Shown here piece after piece: positions 27,950 through 36,635 of a stretch of 64,000 nt of DNA. The translations under genes were made by a program, and so were the position numbers. The DNA comes from Marinobacter lutaoensis (lineage in GTDB: Bacteria > Pseudomonadota > Gammaproteobacteria > Pseudomonadales > Oleiphilaceae). How positions within the stretch are numbered: position 1 is the stretch's first letter; each line of letters starts with the position of its first letter. A model generated the notes under the pieces. That model was not told the origin of the DNA. It did no database searches and saw only the letters and a list, made by a program, of their open reading frames with translations. The stretch is taken from positions 276,298-340,297 of the forward strand of contig NZ_MSCW01000008.1 in assembly GCF_001981305.1 (NCBI RefSeq), written 5' to 3'.

Positions 27950-28060
27950 ATGACACCGGAACAGGAAATGATCGAGGGGTTGAAGCTGGCGGCGGGCGCA
28001 GGGGCGTTTATTGGCCTGGTTGCCATTGCCCTGGTGCTCGGCTCCGCGTTTGGCGGCTGA
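27950..28060 (+). CDS. 36-residue membrane peptide downstream of a Fur box, hypothetical
   Basis: A small frame encoding 36 residues, starting MTPEQEMIEG and ending GSAFGG, with one hydrophobic helix (about 14-33) after an acidic start. The ribosome site GGGGAGG is 9 bases before the ATG. The Fur-like box 44 bp upstream suggests iron control. The last 53 bases overlap, in the opposite sense, the 3' end of the FhuF-like gene, which lowers confidence. No named family is recognised. It might assist the neighbouring iron uptake genes. Confidence 0.55.
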   Translation: MTPEQEMIEGLKLAAGAGAFIGLVAIALVLGSAFGG

Positions 28061-28817
28061 GTGCAGCCAGCCGATCCTTACGGTAAATGCCGCAGGTGCC
28101 GCAGTAACCGCCCTCGGGCAGCAGGTATTTCAGGCAACAGCCCCGGCGCTGGGGGATGGCGCAGGACTGTCCGTTGAAGGTGAGCGGTATCCAGTCGAGG
28201 TGGCGGCCGACCTCGTTCCCGAAACCGGCCAGCCAGGCATTGGCCTGCTCGCATAGCGGGGCCGGCTCAGCCAGATTCCATACCGCCGAAAAGGGGGCGC
28301 CCAGCCCCAGGCCCATGCTGCTCCAGTAGGCACCCGGGCTGATGCCCAACCGGTGCCGAAAGACGGCGTACCACTCCTCCAACCGTTTCCCCGTTTCCTG
28401 AACGAAGGTGGCCACTGTCACCGTGGGCTGATCCGGAGCCAGAAACCAGCGGGCTTGCATCGGTGGGGTGCCGGCTTCCGGCCGTGGGGGCGCCAGGAAG
28501 ATCCGGTCCGGCTCCGGCAGCGGCGCCTGGCCGTCCCGAAACAGCCTCAGTGTCAGTGGTGCGATGACCTGCAGGGCCAAGTCCTGCTGCAGTACCGAGA
28601 GATAGGCCCGCTGCAGTCTGGGGGTGGTGGCATCGGGCTGCTCTTCCCGAAGCTGCTGGTGCAACTGCTCCGGTTGCGCCAGGTACTGTGCCAGCGATCG
28701 CAGGGCGGGGCGAGGCGCCTCGAAGGGCGCCAGGGCTCCGGACAGCACCTGCCGGGCATCCAGTCCGGTGGACCGGAGCAGCTGGTGGTAGCGCTCGGGC
28801 CCGTCAGTCCCGGCCAT
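28008..28817 (-). CDS. fhuF: FhuF-like siderophore iron reductase
   Basis: A 269-residue protein whose C-terminus carries the FhuF iron-sulfur signature C-C-x10-C-x2-C (from RGCC to YCGTC). FhuF reduces iron in imported ferric hydroxamates in the cytosol so that iron leaves the siderophore. The remaining sequence is rich in Leu and Gln with no other motif I know. It is the last gene of an overlapping operon with ABC uptake genes, its start overlapping fhuB by 14 bases. Its length is close to the E. coli protein (262). Confidence 0.85.
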   Translation of the reverse strand: MAGTDGPERYHQLLRSTGLDARQVLSGALAPFEAPRPALRSLAQYLAQPEQLHQQLREEQPDATTPRLQRAYLSVLQQDLALQVIAPLTLRLFRDGQAPLPEPDRIFLAPPRPEAGTPPMQARWFLAPDQPTVTVATFVQETGKRLEEWYAVFRHRLGISPGAYWSSMGLGLGAPFSAVWNLAEPAPLCEQANAWLAGFGNEVGRHLDWIPLTFNGQSCAIPQRRGCCLKYLLPEGGYCGTCGIYRKDRLAALSRQTRSRAPGQWQPGQ

Positions 28818-30834
28818 GACGGCTCAGCCCCCAGAGGAAATACACGCCTCCGACCAAGGCCGCCAGGAGTCCGGCGGGCAGCTGGCTCGGATAGATCACG
28901 ATGCGGGCCAGGTAGTCCGCCACCGCCAGCAGTGCCGCCCCGACCATCGCCGCGACCAGCAGCTGCCGCCCCACGGTCTGCTGACCGAGCACCCGGGCCA
29001 GGTGCGGAGCCACCAGGCCGATGAAGCTCAGGGGGCCGATCACCACGGTGGCCGCCGCTGTCAGCAGGGCGGCCAGCAGCAGCAGGGCAAGCCGCGCCGG
29101 CGCCACCGCCAGACCGAGCGCGGAGGCGGCGGTTTCGCCCAGCGGCAAAATCGTCAGTGGCCGAAGAATGGCCAGCAGCGCCAGGCCGACCGCCAGCAGC
29201 ACCAGCAACAGGGCCACCGCCTCGGTTTCGGACACCAGCCAGGTGGCGCCGTACATCCAGGTCAGTAGCTTGGTTGCCTGGGTGCCGCCGGAGGCCACGA
29301 CCAGGCGCAGGCCGGCATCCATGAATACATACAGTGCCAGACCGCCCAGCAGCAGCTGATTGCCCGCGAACCGGTGCCGGCGGGCCAGCAGGATCAGCAG
29401 GCCCAGCGCTACCGCGGCCCCGAGGGTGGCCGCAGCCAGCTGGCCGCCACGGCCGACGTCCAGCCCGGCCAGGGTCACCACCACCATGGCCAGGGCGGCG
29501 CCGCCGCTGACCCCCAGCATTTCCGGGCTGCCCATGGGGTTGCGGGTCATTCTCTGGACCAGGGTGCCGGCAAGGCCGAGGGCGACCCCCGCCAGGCAGG
29601 CCGCCAGCAGTCTCGGCCCCCGCCAGACCCAGGCCTCGCCCCACTGCGCCACCGGTGTCCAGTGCCAGCCCGACAGGCCCGGTGACCAGCCCATGGCCAG
29701 GGCCAGCAGCGCGATCAGCAACGCGCCCAGTCCAACCGCGGTCCCGGTCAGTGACCGGCGCGCGGGCAGGAAGCCGGACGGACCGGAGTCCTGGCCCGGC
29801 ATGTGGTGAGTGTTGCGGATGCGCTGCAGCGCCAGCAGGATCACCGGACCGCCGATCAGGGCGGTGGTGGTTCCGGTGGGCACCAGGGAGCCGTCACCCA
29901 GGTCGGATACCCAGGCGGCCAGGGCATCGGCAAGCAGCAGCAGACCGCTGCCGATCAGTGTGCTCCAGATCAGCCGCTGGCGCAGGGTCCGGGCGCCCAG
30001 GAGGCGAGCGAGCACCGGCGCCGCGAGGCCGGTGAAGCCGATCACACCGACGCGGCTGACCACGTTGGCACACAGCAGGACCACCAGCAGCAAAGCCGCG
30101 CCCCGCAGCCAAGTGACCCGGGCGCCGAGGGCACTGGCGGAGGCATCGCCCAGTTGCAACAGCTGCAGTGGCCGGATCAACGCCACCATCAGCAGGCTCA
30201 GTACCAGCACCCGAGGCCAGAGTTCCGAGAACGGCTGCCAGTTGCTTTGTACCAGCGAGCCGGCGCCCCAGATGTAGAGGTTGCCCAGCCACTCCCCCTT
30301 GAGCAGCAGAAAGGCCATGTTGACCGCGCCCAGGAAGAAGCTGATCACCAGGCCCGCCAGGATGACCGTGACCGGGGAAAAGCCCAGGCGCCAGGTCAGC
30401 AATGCCACCAGGCCGATGGCCAGAAGACCGCCGGCGATGGCGGGCAGGTCCGGGCTCAGTGCCAGCAGCCCCGGCAGGAACAGGGACGCGAGGGTAATGC
30501 CAAACTGGCTACCAGCCGCGACCCCGAGGGTGGTGGGGGAGGCCAGGGGGTTGCCCAGAATCTGCTGGGTGACCGCACCGGCCACGCCAAAGGCCGCGCC
30601 GATCAGTACCGCCATGGCAACCCGGGGGGCCCAGCTGAAGTGGGCGAGCACCGAGGCGTAGATCTCCGGGTCGTAGGTCCAGAACGCGGAAAGCAAATGT
30701 GTCAGCGGCAGTTCCCCGGCCCAGGGCAGGGTCGTGGCCAGCAGCGCTGTCAGCCAGAGCACCACGGTGGCGGTGGCAAGGCGCGCCGGCAGAGCCGGGC
30801 GAGCCCGGGATGGCGCGGTGGATTCAGCGTACAC
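28804..30834 (-). CDS. fhuB: Ferric siderophore ABC permease, fused two-domain FhuB type
   Basis: A 676-residue inner-membrane permease made of two FecCD domains in one chain, as in E. coli FhuB (660). Each half has about ten hydrophobic segments and the signature glycine regions (GVAGAVTQQILGNPLA... in half one, GLAGTLVQRMTRNPMGSPEML in half two in part). The second-half GFIGLVAPH-like text reads FIGLVAPHLAR. Start is GTG at 30834, within the last 11 bases of the binding-protein gene. Fused permeases of this kind import hydroxamates, but other ligands are possible. Confidence 0.92.
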   Translation of the reverse strand: MYAESTAPSRARPALPARLATATVVLWLTALLATTLPWAGELPLTHLLSAFWTYDPEIYASVLAHFSWAPRVAMAVLIGAAFGVAGAVTQQILGNPLASPTTLGVAAGSQFGITLASLFLPGLLALSPDLPAIAGGLLAIGLVALLTWRLGFSPVTVILAGLVISFFLGAVNMAFLLLKGEWLGNLYIWGAGSLVQSNWQPFSELWPRVLVLSLLMVALIRPLQLLQLGDASASALGARVTWLRGAALLLVVLLCANVVSRVGVIGFTGLAAPVLARLLGARTLRQRLIWSTLIGSGLLLLADALAAWVSDLGDGSLVPTGTTTALIGGPVILLALQRIRNTHHMPGQDSGPSGFLPARRSLTGTAVGLGALLIALLALAMGWSPGLSGWHWTPVAQWGEAWVWRGPRLLAACLAGVALGLAGTLVQRMTRNPMGSPEMLGVSGGAALAMVVVTLAGLDVGRGGQLAAATLGAAVALGLLILLARRHRFAGNQLLLGGLALYVFMDAGLRLVVASGGTQATKLLTWMYGATWLVSETEAVALLLVLLAVGLALLAILRPLTILPLGETAASALGLAVAPARLALLLLAALLTAAATVVIGPLSFIGLVAPHLARVLGQQTVGRQLLVAAMVGAALLAVADYLARIVIYPSQLPAGLLAALVGGVYFLWGLSRHGRD

Positions 30835-31756
30835 GGTCGGATCCCCCCGCCAGCAGGTTGTCGGTGATTAGCGTGGCCAACCGTTTGATCGGGTAGACGC
30901 CGCCAAATGGCCAGACCGTGTCGATCTGGTAGACCTGCTGCCGACGCACCGCCGGAAGATGGGTCCAGAACGGGCTGTCGGCCAGGCGCTCCGCCAGCCC
31001 CGGCGGTGTCGGGGAGAGTACGATCAGGCGAGCGTCCGGATATTCGGCAATGGCCTCCAGCCCCACCAGCGAAAAGCCCCAGAAACTGCCCGGGGTCGGC
31101 CAGGCATTGCTCAGGCCCAGGCCGTCCAGGGCCTTCTGAAACAGGCCGTTCGGGGTGTAGAGGCGGACATGCCGGTCATCCATGAAGCTGACCAGAAGCA
31201 CCGGGCGATCGGTCAGGCCCGCACGCTCCAGGCGGGCTCGCTGGCTGGCCAGGGTCTGCTCGATATCGTCCAGCACCGCTTGGGCCCGGTCCTCGCGATC
31301 CAGGATCTGCCCCAGGGTCAGCAACTGCGTGCGCGCGGTTTCGTAAGGCTGCGAACCGTCCCGGTAGACGCTGATGACATAGGTGGGGGCGATCCGTTCC
31401 AGCAGTTCGGCGGCAGGGGCCAGCTCGGTGCTGGTCACGATCAGGTCCGGTTTCAGCTCGGCGATGGCCTCCAGGCTGGGTGCCATCCGCAGACCCACGT
31501 TGAAGACGCCCGACTCGGGCAGCGGGGGCTCCTTCACCCAGTAGCCGTAGCCGTCCATGTTGGCGACCCCGACCGGGGTGACGCCCAGCAGCAGGACGGC
31601 CTCGGTGGCCGCCCAGTTCAGGGTGACAATGCGCCGTGGCGTGCCGTCGAGGGTGAGGGTTCCCAGTTCGTGGCGCCAGGTTCCGGCCAGGGCCGGCACC
31701 GCCATCAGCAGGGCCAGGGCCGCGACCAGGCCGCGTCGGGCTCGGTCAATGGACAT
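30824..31756 (-). CDS. fhuD: Periplasmic ferric siderophore-binding protein, FhuD type
   Basis: A 310-residue exported solute-binding protein of the cluster A-II type. The signal sequence is about residues 7-25 (ALALLMAVPALAG). TPRRIVTLNWAATEAVLLLGV and LEAIAELKPDLIVTS are the two conserved hinge-flanking blocks of FhuD/BtuF-like proteins. It delivers ferric siderophore to FhuB. Its 5' end overlaps fhuC by 11 bases and its 3' end overlaps fhuB by 11. The exact siderophore is unknown, and no outer-membrane receptor is encoded in the window. Confidence 0.9.
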   Translation of the reverse strand: MSIDRARRGLVAALALLMAVPALAGTWRHELGTLTLDGTPRRIVTLNWAATEAVLLLGVTPVGVANMDGYGYWVKEPPLPESGVFNVGLRMAPSLEAIAELKPDLIVTSTELAPAAELLERIAPTYVISVYRDGSQPYETARTQLLTLGQILDREDRAQAVLDDIEQTLASQRARLERAGLTDRPVLLVSFMDDRHVRLYTPNGLFQKALDGLGLSNAWPTPGSFWGFSLVGLEAIAEYPDARLIVLSPTPPGLAERLADSPFWTHLPAVRRQQVYQIDTVWPFGGVYPIKRLATLITDNLLAGGSDRVR

Positions 31757-32519
31757 AGGACACCCACTGCCCGGGGGCCCGCTCCATCACCCCCATGGGC
31801 ACGCCGTAGATGGCTTCCAGTGTGCTGGTGTCCATGATCTCCCTGGGGCTGCCGTCGGCGATCAGCTGACCGCCTTTCAAGGCCACCAACCGGTCGCAGA
31901 AGCGGGCCGCCAAGTCGACGTCATGGAGGACCACGATCACCGTCAGTTCACGCTGCTCCGCCAGGCGGTGTACCAGGCGCAAGGTTTCCACCTGGTGCTT
32001 GACGTCCAGCGCTGAAATGGGCTCATCCAGCAGCAGGCAGCGGGTTTGCTGGGCCAGCAGCATGGCGATCCAGGCCCGCTGGCGTTCGCCCCCGGACAGG
32101 GTGTCCACGGCCCGGTGCTGAAATCCCCCCAGGCCAGTGTCGGCGATGGCCTGATCAATCAGTGTCTGGTCCTCGGTGGTGTAGCGCCCCAGCGGCCCGC
32201 GCCAGGGATAGCGTCCCAGGGCCACCAGCTCGCGAACCGTCAGGCCGTCGGTGCCCGGGGGGTGTTGGGGGAGGTAGCCCACGGTGCGGGCGAACTCCCG
32301 GGCCCCAGTGTGCCGGAAGGACGTGCCCTGGAGGCTGACGTTGCCGGTGCTGGGCTTGTGCTGCCGCGCCAGAATCTTGAGCAGGGTGGACTTGCCGGAA
32401 CCGTTGTGGCCGAGCAGGGCGGTGACTTCGCCCTCCCGGAAACTGAGATTGATATCGCGCAAAATGGTGGTGTCGCCGATCCGGACACTCAGGTTGCTGA
32501 CTTCGAAAAATGCCGACAT
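31746..32519 (-). CDS. fhuC: Ferric siderophore ABC transporter ATPase, FhuC type
   Basis: A 257-residue ABC ATPase that powers FhuB. Walker A GHNGSGKSTLL, LSGGERQRAWIAMLLAQ as signature, LLLDEPISALD as Walker B and VVLHDVDLAARFCD with the switch His are all present. It is the first gene of the iron uptake operon (fhuC-fhuD-fhuB-fhuF), every junction overlapping by 11 to 14 bases. A Fur-like box lies 37 bp upstream of the start. Length and motifs agree with FhuC/FepC proteins. Confidence 0.93.
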   Translation of the reverse strand: MSAFFEVSNLSVRIGDTTILRDINLSFREGEVTALLGHNGSGKSTLLKILARQHKPSTGNVSLQGTSFRHTGAREFARTVGYLPQHPPGTDGLTVRELVALGRYPWRGPLGRYTTEDQTLIDQAIADTGLGGFQHRAVDTLSGGERQRAWIAMLLAQQTRCLLLDEPISALDVKHQVETLRLVHRLAEQRELTVIVVLHDVDLAARFCDRLVALKGGQLIADGSPREIMDTSTLEAIYGVPMGVMERAPGQWVSYVH

Positions 32520-32555
32520 TCGGACTCCCCCTGGGCTGAGAGCCCGCAGGGTAAT

Positions 32556-32574
32556 CTAAATGCGAATAACTATC
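32556..32574 (-). promoter_or_regulatory. Fur box candidate upstream of fhuC
   Basis: Read on the minus strand, the 19 bases match the Fur consensus at 11 of 19 positions, starting GATA and with the CATT core kept. It lies in the gap before fhuC, between the ABC exporter gene and the iron operon. Weaker than the box at 27888. Confidence 0.5.
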
Positions 32575-32599
32575 AATGGATTTGTCGGAAGGGCCAGGC

Positions 32600-34390
32600 T
32601 CAGGCCTGGCCGGTCTGTACCCGCCACTGGGCACTGTAGGCGCCCTGCCGCGCCAGCAGCTCGGCGTGGGTTCCCTGCTCGACAACCTGGCCGTGCTCGA
32701 TGACGGCAATGGTGTCCGCGTCCACGATGGTGGACAGCCGGTGCGCAATCATGATGACCGTGCGGTTGTGCCCGATCCGCCGCAGCGAACGCTGAATGGC
32801 CGCTTCCGTTTCGTTATCCACGGCGCTGGTGGCCTCATCCAGCACCAAGATAGGTGGATTCTTGAGCAGGGCCCGGGCCAAGGACAGGCGCTGGCGCTGG
32901 CCGCCGGACAGGCGCGCGCCCCGTTCGCCCACCGGGGTGTCCAGGCCCTCGGGCAGGGTTTCGATGAACGACCAGGCCTCGGCGGTCCGGGCGGCCTCGA
33001 TGATTTCCTCGTCGGTGGCGTCCGGTTTGCCGTAGGCGAGGTTTTCCCGGATCGTCCCGTCAAACAGGTAGACATCCTGGCTGACCAGACCAATGGCCTG
33101 GCGCAGGGACGACAGGCTCAGTTCCCGGATCGGCTGGCCGTCGATGCGGATCTCCCCGGACACCGGATCGTAGAAGCGCAGCAGCAGCTTGATCAGGGTG
33201 GACTTGCCGGAGCCGGTGGCTCCCACGAGGGCCAGGGTATGCCCCGCCGGCACCGACAGGCTGATGTCCTGAATGCCGCCGCCGCTGCCTGGGTACCGGA
33301 AGGTCACGTGACGGAACTCCACCTCGCCCCGCACCGGCTGTGCCAGGGCCTTGCCACCCTGGTCGTGAACCCGCACCGGCTCCGCCAGCAGGTTGAGAAT
33401 GCGGCGGGTGCTGGCCATGGCCCGCTCGAACTGGTCGATCACCTCCGCCAGCGCGGTCAGGGGCCAGAGCAGGCGCTGGGTCAAGAACACCAGGACCCCG
33501 TAGGCCCCCACATTCAGGGTGCCGTTCAGGGCCATCATACCGCCGACGGTGAAGGTGGCCAGGAAACCGGCGAGGATGGCCATGCGGATCACCGGAATGA
33601 ACGCCGAGCTGATGCGGATCGCCTTGCGGTTGGCGTCCACGTAGGCTTCGCTGCTTTCCCGCAGCCGCGCCGCCTCCCGCTGCTCGGCGGTGAAGCTCTT
33701 GATGGTGGCGATGCCGGCCAGGTTGTTGGCCAGCCGGCTGGCCAGGTCACCGACTTTTTCCCGGACATCCGCGTACAGGGGGCCAGCCTTGCGCTGGAAG
33801 TAGAAGGCGCCCCAGATGATCAGCGGAATCGGGGTGAACGCCAGCAGGGCCACCAGGGGCGACAGGATGAAGAACACCGCGCCCACGGCGACCACCGTGA
33901 CCAGCACCTGGATCATGGCGTTGGCTCCGCCGTCCAGGAAACGCTCGAGCTGGTTCACATCGTCGTTCATGGTGGCCACCAGCTGGCCGGAGCTGCGGGA
34001 CTCGAAGAAGCTCATGTCCAGACGCTGGGCATGCTCGTAGGCGTCCTGGCGCAGGTCCGACTGCAGGCGCTGGGCCAGGTTGCGCCAGAGTATCTGGAAC
34101 AGGTACTCGAACAGCGACTCGCCGGCCCAGACCACGAAGGTCAGCACGGCCAGGATGGTGATCTGCTGCTGCGCCGTCTCGAAACCGAGACCGGCGACGA
34201 AACTTGCTTCCTTATTGACCACGACATCGATGGCAATCCCGATGAGGATTTCCGGGGCGATGTCGAACAGCTTGTTGATGATCGAGCAGGTGGTTGCCGC
34301 GATGATCTGTCGCCGATAACCCCGGGCATAACGGAGCAGACGGATCAGCGCGGCGACGCTGCTTTCGGCGCGTGGGTGTGAAATGGACAT
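32600..34390 (-). CDS. ABC exporter, fused membrane and ATPase domains
   Basis: A 596-residue half-transporter with an exporter fold. Residues about 20-310 hold six membrane helices (IIAATTCSIINKLFD onward). The ATPase part has Walker A GATGSGKSTLI, LSGGQRQRLSLARALL, Walker B ILVLDEATSAVD and switch IAHRLSTIV. It resembles MsbA-like or multidrug exporters; the substrate cannot be told. ATG 34390 has GGGAG upstream; more open frame upstream to 34771 overlaps the YaiI gene and is not used. It sits just upstream of the iron operon on the same strand, and siderophore export is one untested idea. Confidence 0.9.
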   Translation of the reverse strand: MSISHPRAESSVAALIRLLRYARGYRRQIIAATTCSIINKLFDIAPEILIGIAIDVVVNKEASFVAGLGFETAQQQITILAVLTFVVWAGESLFEYLFQILWRNLAQRLQSDLRQDAYEHAQRLDMSFFESRSSGQLVATMNDDVNQLERFLDGGANAMIQVLVTVVAVGAVFFILSPLVALLAFTPIPLIIWGAFYFQRKAGPLYADVREKVGDLASRLANNLAGIATIKSFTAEQREAARLRESSEAYVDANRKAIRISSAFIPVIRMAILAGFLATFTVGGMMALNGTLNVGAYGVLVFLTQRLLWPLTALAEVIDQFERAMASTRRILNLLAEPVRVHDQGGKALAQPVRGEVEFRHVTFRYPGSGGGIQDISLSVPAGHTLALVGATGSGKSTLIKLLLRFYDPVSGEIRIDGQPIRELSLSSLRQAIGLVSQDVYLFDGTIRENLAYGKPDATDEEIIEAARTAEAWSFIETLPEGLDTPVGERGARLSGGQRQRLSLARALLKNPPILVLDEATSAVDNETEAAIQRSLRRIGHNRTVIMIAHRLSTIVDADTIAVIEHGQVVEQGTHAELLARQGAYSAQWRVQTGQA

Positions 34391-34454
34391 GCAATCTCCC
34401 GTGCCTAGAGAAAAGCGCCAAGGGTAGCGGCAAACGCCCGGGAAAGAAACAGAA

Positions 34455-34934
34455 TCATTCTCGCCCCTGATCGGACGGCTGGGGCCGCTCATGGTGCCGC
34501 TGCAGCCAACGGTCGAGCTGGTCGGCGAAGGTTTTCCGGTCGGCCTGGCCAAACGGCGGCGGACCGCCGGTGACCTGTCCGGCATTGCGCAGCTCCTCCA
34601 GGAAATTGCGCATGGCCAGGCGCTGGCGGATGTTGTCCCGGGTAAAGGCCTGGCCGCGCGGATTGAACGCGTCGGCACCCCGGGCGATGGCTTCCGCGGC
34701 CAGAGGAATGTCCTGGGTGATGACCAGATCGCCGGGATGAATCTCACCGATGATCTCGTTGTCGGCGACATCGAAGCCCTGGGCGACCTGGCGCCGTCTG
34801 ATGTAGGGGCTGGGCGGCAGGGCGATGGGGTGATTGGCGATGAACGTGGTCTCGACCCGCCAGCGGCTGGCGGCTCGGCAGAGGATGTCCCGTACCGGGA
34901 CGGGACAGGCGTCGGCGTCGACCCAGATGGCCAT
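34455..34934 (-). CDS. yaiI: YaiI/YqxD family protein (DUF188)
   Basis: A 159-residue protein of the DUF188 family, related to PIN-like nucleases. It begins IWVDADACPVPVRDIL and has VITQDIPLAAEAI and LNPRG-like text (AFNPRGQAFT), which form the acidic cluster of the fold. Length matches E. coli YaiI (152). Function is unknown; RNA or DNA cleavage has been proposed from the fold only. ATG 34934 has a GGGAGC ribosome site. It is followed at 64 bp by the ABC exporter gene. Confidence 0.88.
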   Translation of the reverse strand: MAIWVDADACPVPVRDILCRAASRWRVETTFIANHPIALPPSPYIRRRQVAQGFDVADNEIIGEIHPGDLVITQDIPLAAEAIARGADAFNPRGQAFTRDNIRQRLAMRNFLEELRNAGQVTGGPPPFGQADRKTFADQLDRWLQRHHERPQPSDQGRE

Positions 34935-35037
34935 GGTGTGCTCCCGTGTTGGCGTATGCAGCGGCCAGTGTAACCCGTGTCGCGGCCGGGGTGTCGGTGG
35001 TATCATTCAATTCCCATTGGATTAACAGGAAATGATA

Positions 35038-35376
35038 ATGTCACAACTCCCTCCCTGCCCGCAGTGCCAATCCGGGTACACCTACGAGGATGGCGTGCAA
35101 CTGGTGTGTCCCGAGTGCGGGCATGAATGGTCCGAGGCCGAGCAGGCGGCCGCCGAGACCGGCAAGGTGGTGCGCGATGCCAACGGGAATCCGCTCCAGG
35201 ACGGCGACACCGTCACCGTGATCAAGGACCTCAAGGTCAAGGGCTCCAGCTCGGTGGTGAAAGTGGGCACCAAGGTCAAGAACATCCGCCTGGTGGACGG
35301 CGACCACGACATCGATTGCCGGATCGATGGCTTCGGCGCCATGAAGCTCAAGTCCGAGTTCGTCAAGAAAGCCTGA
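35038..35376 (+). CDS. PhnA/YjdM family zinc-ribbon protein
   Basis: A 112-residue protein with an N-terminal zinc ribbon (C7, C10, C24, C27) and the C-terminal PhnA domain with [20 protein letters not shown] and [10 protein letters not shown]. Despite the name, members often have no link to phosphonate use, and no phn genes lie nearby. ATG 35038 is preferred to the ATG at 35032 because AGGA then sits at a normal distance. A hairpin at 35416-35433 follows. Confidence 0.9.
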   Translation: MSQLPPCPQCQSGYTYEDGVQLVCPECGHEWSEAEQAAAETGKVVRDANGNPLQDGDTVTVIKDLKVKGSSSVVKVGTKVKNIRLVDGDHDIDCRIDGFGAMKLKSEFVKKA

Positions 35377-35415
35377 ATTGAGAAATCCCCCTCCGTCGTC
35401 TAAAACTTAATCACA

Positions 35416-35433
35416 GGGCGCCTCCGGGCGCCC
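35416..35433 (+). terminator. Hairpin after the PhnA-type gene
   Basis: GGGCGCC (35416-35422) pairs with GGCGCCC (35427-35433) over TCCG. It follows the PhnA stop by 40 bp and precedes the 2-oxoacid dehydrogenase operon. No T run follows. Confidence 0.4.
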
Positions 35434-35555
35434 GACAGTCCCAGGCTCGTGTAACCCACGACAACAACAAGACGTTCCCCAGAGCTGCCCGTGCCAGTCA
35501 CAAGCCGGCCCGGTGCCGCGGGCTTCCACCCGAAGCCGGGGGTAAGGAGGATGGG

Positions 35556-36635
35556 ATGAGACAACGCCATGAGTTCCATGTGGATAGCGTCCGCTATCTG
35601 GATGAACACGGCCACCCCCTGGACGACCTGCCGTCCCAGGCCAGCGATACCGAACGGGTGCTGGCCGCCTACCGCAACATGGTGCTGACCCGCACGTTCG
35701 ACGCCAAAGCCATCGCTCTGCAACGCACCGGCAAGTGCGGGACCTATCCGTCGGCCCTGGGCCACGAGGTGATCGGCACCGCCATTGGCCAGGCCCTGGC
35801 GGCCAGCGACGTGTTCGTGCCCTACTACCGGGATCAGGCCACCCACCTTTTGCGCGGTGTCACGCTTCAGGAAATGCTGCTGTACTGGGGGGGCGACGAG
35901 CGCGGCAGCGCCTGGCAGGCCTGTCCCCAGGATCTGCCGGTGGCGGTGCCCATCGCCACCCAGTGCTGCCACGCCGTGGGCGTGGCGTCCGCGTTTCGCA
36001 TCCGCGGCGAGGCGCGGGCGGTGCTCTGTTGCGTCGGCGATGGCGGCACCTCCAAAGGCGACTTTCTGGAAAGCCTGAACCTTGCCGGTGCCTGGCACCT
36101 GCCGGTGGTGTTCGTCGCCATCAACAACCAGTGGGCCATCTCCACCCCCCGGCGGTTGCAGACCGGGGCTGAAACCATTGCCCAAAAAGCGATCGGGGCG
36201 GGCCTTCCCGGCCACGTGGTCGACGGCAATGACTATTTCGCCTCGGTGGACGTGCTGGATGCCGCCCTGGCGCGGGCCCACGCCGGCAAGGGCGCGACCC
36301 TGATCGAGGCGGTCACCTATCGGCTGGGGGACCACACCACCGCCGATGACGCCACCCGGTACCGGGACGCCGAGGAACTCCGGCGGGCCTGGGACCGGGA
36401 TGGGGTCAAGCGCCTGCGGCTCTGGCTGCATGATCAGGGGCTCTGGAACGCGGATCTGGAGCAGCAATGGCAGGCCGAGTGCAAGGAACGGGTAGAACAG
36501 GCGGTGAACGCCTATCTCGCCACCGAGCCGGAGCCGGCCACCGCCATGCTGGACTCTCTGTTCGAGACCCTGCCGGCGGCCCTGGCCGGCCAACGGGAAC
36601 GGCTGGCGTCCCGGTCGGGGGGAGGTGAGTCATGA
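35556..36635 (+). CDS. pdhA: 2-oxoacid dehydrogenase E1 alpha subunit
   Basis: A 359-residue thiamine diphosphate subunit of a heterotetrameric E1. GDGGTSKGDFLESLNLAG then INNQWAIS is the cofactor motif, and HTTADDATRYR the phosphorylation-loop region of the family. It decarboxylates pyruvate or a branched-chain 2-oxoacid and passes the acyl group to E2. AAGGAGG precedes the ATG. The stop overlaps the beta-subunit start by four bases. Pyruvate or branched-chain specificity cannot be separated by eye; related Pseudomonas genes have been linked to branched-chain metabolism. Confidence 0.92.
   Translation: MRQRHEFHVDSVRYLDEHGHPLDDLPSQASDTERVLAAYRNMVLTRTFDAKAIALQRTGKCGTYPSALGHEVIGTAIGQALAASDVFVPYYRDQATHLLRGVTLQEMLLYWGGDERGSAWQACPQDLPVAVPIATQCCHAVGVASAFRIRGEARAVLCCVGDGGTSKGDFLESLNLAGAWHLPVVFVAINNQWAISTPRRLQTGAETIAQKAIGAGLPGHVVDGNDYFASVDVLDAALARAHAGKGATLIEAVTYRLGDHTTADDATRYRDAEELRRAWDRDGVKRLRLWLHDQGLWNADLEQQWQAECKERVEQAVNAYLATEPEPATAMLDSLFETLPAALAGQRERLASRSGGGES

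Noticed and set aside
32576..34381. Plus-strand open frame of 601 codons opposite the ABC exporter.
   Set aside because: The minus strand encodes a clear ABC exporter, and the plus-strand translation has no recognisable domain.
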